Positions 58,951-64,000 of a DNA stretch of 64,000 nt are shown here, piece by piece. Origin of the DNA: Microtetraspora sp. NBRC 16547 (GTDB lineage: Bacteria > Actinomycetota > Actinomycetes > Streptosporangiales > Streptosporangiaceae); NCBI RefSeq assembly GCF_030268965.1, contig NZ_BSSE01000032.1:1-64000 (forward strand), written 5' to 3'. Below the pieces are notes generated by a model that was given only the letters and a program-made list of their open reading frames with translations, made no database searches and had not been told where the DNA came from. Within the stretch, counting starts at the first letter, position 1. Each line of letters begins with the position of its first letter. Position numbers and translations under genes: made by a program.

Positions 58951-60961
58951 CCCCGGTGGCGTGCCAGACGGCGTTCGCGATCGCGGCAGCCGTACCGACG
59001 TTGCCGATCTCGCCGGCGCCCTTGACGCCCATGGGAATGCCGGGCTCGTAGTCGGGCACGAAATCGGCTTCGATGTCGGGCACGTCGGCGTGCGCGGCGA
59101 TGTGGTAGCCGGCGAAGTCCGCGTTGACGTGCCGGCCGGAAACCGGATCGCGAATGCCCTCTTCGTGCAACGCCATGGAGAGCCCGCCGATCATCCCGCC
59201 GATGACCTGGCTGCGGGCCATGAGCGGGTTGACCACGCGGCCCACGGCGAACATCCCAAGCAACCGGCGCACGCGCACCTCGCCCGTCACCGGGTCGACG
59301 GTCACCTCGGCGAACACGGCGCTGAAGGAATGCCGTTCCCTGGACGACAACTCGCCGAGCGACCGCGTGGTGTCGACCGTGACCGTCCCGCGGCACTCCT
59401 GGCCGCGCAGCTTCTCCGCGGCCTCGGTGATCGCCCAGACCCAGGACGTGGTCCCCCGGGAGCCGCCCGCGCCCCAGGCGGGACCGAGGCCGCTGTCGGA
59501 GATTCTGAGCCGGATCCGCTCCGTGCCGACCGCCAGCGCGTCAGCGGCGATCGCGGTCAGCGCGGTGCGCGCGCCGGTGCCGAGGTCGGTGGCGCCGATG
59601 GCCACCGTGAAGGTCCCGTCCGTCTCGGCGGTGATCGTGGCCGACGAGGGGAAGGCCCCGGCGCTGAAGGACGTGGCGGCCAGCCCGGTGCCGACCAGCA
59701 GAGCTCCCTCCCGCCGCATCCGCGGCCGGTGATCACGCGTGTCCCAGCTGAACCTGCGGGCGCCTTCGCGCAGGCACGCGACCAGGTTGCGGCTGCTGAA
59801 CGGCAGGCCGGACACGGGACCGGCCACCGGCTCGTTGCGTAGCCGGAGTTCGAGCGGATCCATGCCCAGCCGCTCCGCCAGCTCGTCCATGGCGGATTCG
59901 AGGGCGAACGACCCGGGCGTGGCGCCCGGCCCCCGCATCGAGTACGGCGGCAGGATGTCGAGCGGGACCGCGCTGAGCCGGGTACGGATCGAGCGCGCCG
60001 CGTAGAGCGTCTTGGTGAGCTCGGTGCATCCCTCGAGGTATTCCACCAGCGGCGAGATCTCGAACGCCGCCTCGTGGTGGATCGCCCGCAGGCGGCCGTC
60101 CGCGTCGGCGCCGATCCGGATCAGCTGATTGATCGCCGGCCGCATCGCGGTCGCCAGGAACACCTGGGCGCGGGTGAGCGTGACCCGCACGGGCCGGCCG
60201 AACAGCAGCGCGGCCATCGCGGCCAGGATCAGCTGTGGACCGCAGAGTCCCTTGGATCCGAAGCCGCCGCCGACGTGCTCGGTGCGGACGTGCACCAGAT
60301 CCGGGCTCAACGAGAACAGCGTGGCCAGGGTGACGGCTATGGAGAACGGCCCCTGGTTGGAGTCGATCGCCTCCAGCCGCTCTCCCTCCCACCACGCGGT
60401 CGCCGAGTGCGGCTCCATGGCGCTGCAGTGCTCCTCGGGAGTGCAGTACTGTTCCTCGACCACCACCGAGGACGCGGCAAGCTCCGCCTCCACGTCACCG
60501 ACGTTCACAGGCTCGTCGAAGATCGCCACCGCCGGACGGCTCGCCGGGTGATCGGCAGTGAAGCCCGTGTCGTGCGGCTCCTCGTCGTAGGTCACCGGTA
60601 GCGCCTCGGCTGCCGCCTGGGCCTGCTCGAGTGTCTCGGCCACGACGAGCGCGACGGGCCGACCGGCGAAGGGGATCACCTCGTCCTGCAACAGCTGCAG
60701 CTGGCCATCCGGGCCGAAGAAGCCCCCCGCCTTTGGGTTGAGGCGAGGTGCGTTCCTATGGTCGATCACGCCCAGCACGCCCGCCATGTCCTGGACGGCA
60801 GAGACGTCGATGTCGCGGATGCGGCCAAGGGACACGGTGGCCAGGACGACCGCGCCGAAGGCCAGGCCTGGTATCGGCACGTCGGCGGCGTAGCGGGCGG
60901 CGCCGGTGACCTTGGCCCGGCCCTCGATCCGCGGCTGCGCGACCCCAACTGCGTTCTTCAT
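58904..60961 (-). CDS. Molybdenum hydroxylase large subunit (PaoC/YagR type)
   Basis: The 685-residue protein is the molybdopterin-cytosine-dinucleotide subunit of a xanthine-oxidase-family enzyme. GRAKVTGAARYAADVPIPGLAFG opens it, then the HxGGGFGSKG-type cofactor motif (HVGGGFGSKGLCGPQ), YSMRGPGATPGSFALESAMDELAERLGMDPLELRLRN and the catalytic Glu in VKGAGEIGNVGTAAA. Its length and lack of a signal peptide fit PaoC-like aldehyde oxidoreductases. ATG overlaps the FAD-subunit stop (ATGA). It is the last gene of a three-gene operon. The PaoD/XdhC chaperone expected to insert the cofactor is not in the window. Confidence 0.9.
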   Translation of the reverse strand: MKNAVGVAQPRIEGRAKVTGAARYAADVPIPGLAFGAVVLATVSLGRIRDIDVSAVQDMAGVLGVIDHRNAPRLNPKAGGFFGPDGQLQLLQDEVIPFAGRPVALVVAETLEQAQAAAEALPVTYDEEPHDTGFTADHPASRPAVAIFDEPVNVGDVEAELAASSVVVEEQYCTPEEHCSAMEPHSATAWWEGERLEAIDSNQGPFSIAVTLATLFSLSPDLVHVRTEHVGGGFGSKGLCGPQLILAAMAALLFGRPVRVTLTRAQVFLATAMRPAINQLIRIGADADGRLRAIHHEAAFEISPLVEYLEGCTELTKTLYAARSIRTRLSAVPLDILPPYSMRGPGATPGSFALESAMDELAERLGMDPLELRLRNEPVAGPVSGLPFSSRNLVACLREGARRFSWDTRDHRPRMRREGALLVGTGLAATSFSAGAFPSSATITAETDGTFTVAIGATDLGTGARTALTAIAADALAVGTERIRLRISDSGLGPAWGAGGSRGTTSWVWAITEAAEKLRGQECRGTVTVDTTRSLGELSSRERHSFSAVFAEVTVDPVTGEVRVRRLLGMFAVGRVVNPLMARSQVIGGMIGGLSMALHEEGIRDPVSGRHVNADFAGYHIAAHADVPDIEADFVPDYEPGIPMGVKGAGEIGNVGTAAAIANAVWHATGVRQRSLPIRLDRVLE

Positions 60962-61917
60962 GGCTGGAGCTCCTTCAGCACGGTCTCGATGAGATTGCCG
61001 GCCAGCCTCACCTTGTAGCCATTGCCGGGCAGCGGTTCGGCGGCAGCCAGTTCGGCATCGGCGGCGGCCCGGAACGCCTCAGCCGTGAGAGGAGCGTCCA
61101 ACAGGAAAGCCTCGGCGGTTCGGGCGCGCCAGGGCCGCGAGGCGACCCCGCCGAGAGCGATCCGCACCGAGCCTTCGTCCAAGTCAAGCCCCGCCGCGAT
61201 GGAAACGGTGGCGAAGGCGTAGGACGCGCGCTCGCGGACCTTCCGGTAGCGCGACCGCGGGGACACCGCGCTACCCGGCAGGACCACCGCGGTGATCAAT
61301 GCTCCCGGCGGCAGCGCCGTCTCGCAGTGCGGCGTGTCCCCGACGGGCGGGTAGAACTCCGCCAGCGGGATCTCGCCGGGGCCGTCGAGCATCTCGTAGC
61401 GCACGACCGCGTCGAACGCCAGCATCGCGACCGCCATGTCAGAGGGATGGGTAGCTACGCAGTTTCGGGTCCAGCCAAGGATGGCGTGGTTGTGGTGCTC
61501 CCCGGCGATCGCGGGACACCCGGTGCCGGGGACCCGCTTGTTGCACACCTGCGCGGTGAAGTAGGCGCACCTGGTCCGCTGCAGCAGGTTGCCGCCCACC
61601 GTGGCCATGTTGCGAAGCTGGCCGGACGCGCCAGCCAGCACCGCCTGGCTCAGCGCCGGATAACGCCGCCGTACCTCGGGGTGGGCGGCGAGGTCGCTGT
61701 TGGTCGTCGTGGCACCGATGACCAGCCCGCCGTCCGGCGCCTCGCTGACGCCGGCGAGCGGCAGCTGCCGTACATCGACCAGCCTTGTGGGAGCCTCCAC
61801 CCCCTCCTTCATCAGATCGACGAGGTTGGTGCCGCCGCCCAAGTATCGGGCACCGCCGTCGGCTGCGATCAGCGCGTCACGGACGTCCGTCGCGCGCTCG
61901 TAGGCGAACTCCTTCAT
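60958..61917 (-). CDS. Molybdenum hydroxylase FAD subunit (PaoB/YagS type)
   Basis: The 319-residue protein binds FAD (RYLGGGTNLVDLMKEGV, GASGQLRNMATVGGNLLQRT). A cysteine cluster CAYFTAQVCNKRVPGTGC fits the extra [4Fe-4S] cluster known in PaoB. CO-dehydrogenase-type C-terminal FAD-binding sequence follows (YRKVRERASYAFATVSIAAGL). It relays electrons between the iron-sulfur and molybdenum subunits. The start overlaps the iron-sulfur subunit stop, and its own stop overlaps the large-subunit start. Confidence 0.9.
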   Translation of the reverse strand: MKEFAYERATDVRDALIAADGGARYLGGGTNLVDLMKEGVEAPTRLVDVRQLPLAGVSEAPDGGLVIGATTTNSDLAAHPEVRRRYPALSQAVLAGASGQLRNMATVGGNLLQRTRCAYFTAQVCNKRVPGTGCPAIAGEHHNHAILGWTRNCVATHPSDMAVAMLAFDAVVRYEMLDGPGEIPLAEFYPPVGDTPHCETALPPGALITAVVLPGSAVSPRSRYRKVRERASYAFATVSIAAGLDLDEGSVRIALGGVASRPWRARTAEAFLLDAPLTAEAFRAAADAELAAAEPLPGNGYKVRLAGNLIETVLKELQP

Positions 61918-62456
61918 CCCTCGGTCTCCTTCTGGGCAGCCGTCTCGAGCACGGCGCGGACGATAGACGGGTAAGCGCCGCAGCGGCACAGGTTGCCGCT
62001 CATCCGCTCACGCACCTCCGCCGCGTCCAGTACCGGCGCCGGGCCGTCCGGGGACACGTCGGCGGTGGCCGCGCTGGGCCAGCCCGCCGTGTGCTCGGCC
62101 AGCATCCCGACCGCCGAGCAGAGCTGCCCGGACGTGCAATATCCACACTGGAAGCCGTCGAGCCTGATGAACGCCTGCTGAAGCGGCAGCAGTTCGCCGT
62201 CACCGGCCAGTCCTTCGGCGGTCGTGATCTCGGCGCCCTCGGCGGCCACTGCCAATGTCAGGCAGGAGACCACCCGCCTGCCGTCGAGGAGCACGGTGCA
62301 CGCGCCGCACTGGCCGTGGTCGCAGCCCTTCTTGGGTCCGGTGTGGCCGATGTCCTCGCGCAACGCGTCCAGCAGCGTCGTGCGATTGTCGACGCTCAAC
62401 CGGTGTGGCACGCCGTTGACCTGTAGCGAAATCACGCTGCGGTGATGGTTTGTCAT
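61914..62456 (-). CDS. Molybdenum hydroxylase [2Fe-2S] subunit (PaoA/YagT type)
   Basis: The 180-residue protein has two [2Fe-2S] clusters: KKGCDHGQCGACTVLLDG with a following Cys (VVSCLTL), and the hydroxylase pair FQCGYCTSGQ and GNLCRCGAYPS. Unlike E. coli PaoA it has no Tat signal, so the complex is cytoplasmic. The start follows AAAGGAAGG. It heads the three-gene operon and passes electrons to the FAD subunit. Confidence 0.92.
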   Translation of the reverse strand: MTNHHRSVISLQVNGVPHRLSVDNRTTLLDALREDIGHTGPKKGCDHGQCGACTVLLDGRRVVSCLTLAVAAEGAEITTAEGLAGDGELLPLQQAFIRLDGFQCGYCTSGQLCSAVGMLAEHTAGWPSAATADVSPDGPAPVLDAAEVRERMSGNLCRCGAYPSIVRAVLETAAQKETEG

Positions 62457-62549
62457 CGTCCTTCCTTTCTTAGGGCTACGTAATCAGTCCTGCAGCGGGC
62501 GGACGATCCCCAAAGCTCGCGCGTCCTTGCCCATTCCTGCTCGCGTGAC

Positions 62550-62715
62550 GGGTGTTGCAGCGCCAGCATCAGTAGGCCCTGGAACACGCCGTTGGCGTCG
62601 CGCTCGCGTGCCATGGAGCCGGTGAGCTGCGTGGTCGCGAAGACGTAGACGAGGTCGAAGAACAACTCAACGGGCGTCGCCCGGTGATCCTCGCCGGTCG
62701 ACCGTACGGCCAGCA
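62550..62715 (-). pseudogene. LtrA-family membrane protein, N-terminal remnant
   Basis: The minus strand reads STGEDHRATPVELFFDLVYV, then FATTQLTGSMARERDANGVF and QGLLMLALQ. This is the diagnostic N-terminus of low-temperature-requirement A proteins (VELFFDLVYVFA). LtrA proteins are about 380 residues with many membrane segments, and here the frame degrades after 55 residues. No start or promoter is evident. Confidence 0.65.
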
Positions 62716-62825
62716 GAGCCTTTTGCCGCAGAGCCAGGATCGATTTCTAGTCGAAGGCCAGAGCCGGGACACGAGGCCTCCGGCAGAAGTCGGGCGGTAG
62801 GCGACGCCTTGCCGAAGATCGCAGT

Positions 62826-62864
62826 GCCGGGAGGTGCGCTGTGCACGACAGCGCACCTCCCGGC
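62826..62864 (-). terminator. 17-bp hairpin terminator
   Basis: GCCGGGAGGTGCGCTGT at 62826-62842 and its complement at 62848-62864 flank a GCACG loop. It lies 31-69 nt past the stop of the SRPBCC gene on the minus strand and is its likely terminator. Apart from it and the LtrA remnant, 62457-62894 holds nothing I can support. Confidence 0.82.
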
Positions 62865-62894
62865 TAGCGTGCTGCACCCCTTGTGGACGCGGAC

Positions 62895-63332
62895 TCAGTT
62901 CTCGGCCGCCTGCTTGAGGTGAGCGAGCCAGGCGGTGAGCGACCCTTCAAGAGCGGCCTGCATGCCGTCCAGGTCGGTACGGACCGGCTCGCCGTCCCAC
63001 GATTCAGAGGTCTGGACGAAGGTCTGCCCGTCGCGTTCGGCGAGGGTCCACTCGTGGATGCCCGTGATGCCGTGTGCTGGCCCGCCCCACAGGATGCGGT
63101 GCCCCGGCTCGATGGCATAGACGGTGGAGTCGATCTCCAGGCCGAAGGTGCTCCAGTGGAACACCGACCCGATAGTGAGCGGCCCGTCGGCGGAGGCGGT
63201 GGTGATGTCCGCCTGCCAGGAAGGCCAGGCGTTCACGTTGGTGTGCAGGTCCCAGACCCGTGACAGCGGAGCGTCGATGACGGTGTCGAGCCGGACGACG
63301 ACGGCGGCTGCGGTGTCGATGGTGGTGATCAC
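62895..63332 (-). CDS. SRPBCC-family (START-like) protein
   Basis: The 145-residue protein has the polyketide-cyclase/dehydrase-like pattern: VVVRLDTVIDAPLSRVWDLHTNVNAWPSW cut here at APLSRVWDLHTN, then GSVFHWSTFGLEIDSTV, ILWGGPAHGITGIHEWTL and a C-terminal helix (LDGMQAALEGSLTAWLAHL). SRPBCC proteins bind hydrophobic ligands in a deep pocket. GTG overlaps the stop of the carotenoid-oxygenase gene (GTGA), so the two are coupled and it may handle an apocarotenoid product. That role is inferred. Confidence 0.82.
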   Translation of the reverse strand: MITTIDTAAAVVVRLDTVIDAPLSRVWDLHTNVNAWPSWQADITTASADGPLTIGSVFHWSTFGLEIDSTVYAIEPGHRILWGGPAHGITGIHEWTLAERDGQTFVQTSESWDGEPVRTDLDGMQAALEGSLTAWLAHLKQAAEN

Positions 63333-64000
63333 TTCTGGTCCTCGATCCAGTGGCCGTGGATGCCGGCGGGCACCCTGCGCGGAAGTTCGACGGTGGCGAC
63401 TGTGGCGAGGTCTCCTGCATCCAGGACGAGGAGCTGGGAGGCGTCCGCCTTGAGGTCGTTGACGACGGTGAGCAGGTAGCCGTCGTCCTCGTTGGTCCCG
63501 CCCTCGGCGGGGACGAAGACGGCCTCGCCCGGCATGCGGCCGGGCCCGTGGTTGAGCAGCCGCCGCCGACCGGTGACGGTGTCGAACTTGACGGTGGAGT
63601 AGCCGTCCAGGCCCGCGCCGGGGAAGGCGATGGCGTAGCTGTAGCGGTTGAACGCGCCGGTGTGGGCGTCGTTGATGGAGGGGAACTCGGTGGCCAGGTC
63701 GTCGAGCGACTCCTCGCGCGCCTTCCCGGTGGCCGGGTCGAGGACCCAGCGGTGGAAGGTGGTTCCGCCGTTGGGGGTGACGCCATAGCCGGGGGCGCCG
63801 ATCCACCACTTCCAGGAGGTCTCCCAGGAGGAGCGGTCGAAGCGGGGGCCTTCGAGCACCACGCGGCCCTGCGTGTCGACGTAGGAGTTGGTGACGTGCA
63901 GGATGGCGCCCTGCTCGACCTCGAACCACGTGACCTTGGGGGCACCCGTGCGGGGCATGACGCCGATGCGCAGCGGCACGTCGTCGTGCCACAGGTACGG
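63329..64000 (-). CDS. Carotenoid oxygenase (RPE65/CCD family), partial
   Basis: The gene enters from the window end, and the last 223 residues are present. Family features are VTWFEVEQGAILHVTNSYVD, TTFHRWVLDPATGKAREESL, NRYSYAIAFPGAG, VFVPAEGGTNEDDGYLL and the final iron-ligand His in VPAGIHGHWI. Such enzymes cleave carotenoid or stilbene double bonds with a four-His non-haem iron. The stop overlaps the SRPBCC start. The N-terminal His ligands lie outside the window. Confidence 0.9.
   Translation of the reverse strand, partial: PYLWHDDVPLRIGVMPRTGAPKVTWFEVEQGAILHVTNSYVDTQGRVVLEGPRFDRSSWETSWKWWIGAPGYGVTPNGGTTFHRWVLDPATGKAREESLDDLATEFPSINDAHTGAFNRYSYAIAFPGAGLDGYSTVKFDTVTGRRRLLNHGPGRMPGEAVFVPAEGGTNEDDGYLLTVVNDLKADASQLLVLDAGDLATVATVELPRRVPAGIHGHWIEDQK

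Overview
The window is high-GC actinomycete chromosome. GTG and TTG starts are frequent, operons use 4-nt ATGA/GTGA stop-start overlaps, and the family set (CU044_5270, DUF6221, split sugar ABC importers without their own ATPase, large LuxR-type AAA regulators) suggests a Streptosporangiales-like genus such as Nonomuraea. That placement is an inference from family content, not from a marker gene. The region is accessory: about a dozen broken genes lie between intact operons. No tRNA, rRNA or CRISPR array was seen.

Layout. 1-7100 is a decay zone: remnants of an alpha/beta hydrolase, a CU044_5270 protein, an aldo/keto reductase, a frameshifted LuxR response regulator and an IS605-type element with intact tnpB and a tnpA stub. 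It also holds an exported low-complexity repeat protein and an intact Tat-exported sulfite-oxidase-like molybdoenzyme. 7100-17100 carries a membrane protein, a SAM methyltransferase, a large exported amidase, an exported tandem rubrerythrin-like protein, a membrane-anchored PP2C phosphatase, a class I glutamine amidotransferase, a 217-bp MITE-like element and a cyclotransferase-like protein. 17150-20737 is a full-length DNA polymerase III alpha subunit with an intact PHP site. 20965-24122 holds a DUF6221/SDR chimera, a TrmB/LuxR-type regulator and a secreted Asp-box protein.

24377-49016 is the main functional block, a rhamnoside utilisation locus. It contains a GH78 alpha-L-rhamnosidase, a serine hydrolase, two ABC importers (binding protein plus two permeases each), two M28-like metallohydrolases with an altered active site, a second glycosidase-like enzyme, a Tat-exported alpha/beta hydrolase, a type B carboxylesterase, rhamnulokinase, L-rhamnose isomerase and a bifunctional rhamnulose-1-phosphate aldolase/lactaldehyde dehydrogenase. 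Two LacI regulators and one TetR regulator sit inside it. Shared TTAAAACG boxes link three promoters, and a 53-codon stump of a sugar ABC ATPase shows that a third, probably rhamnose-specific importer has been deleted.

49249-64000 carries a transketolase/PDH-E1-like enzyme with a divergent Lrp regulator, a frameshifted RelE/HigB toxin with its Xre antitoxin, a GH15 glucanase/trehalase-like enzyme, a truncated LuxR-type AAA regulator, an SDR/TetR pair with palindromic operators, an AraC regulator, a paoABC-like molybdenum hydroxylase operon, a LtrA remnant, an SRPBCC protein and a carotenoid oxygenase cut by the window end.
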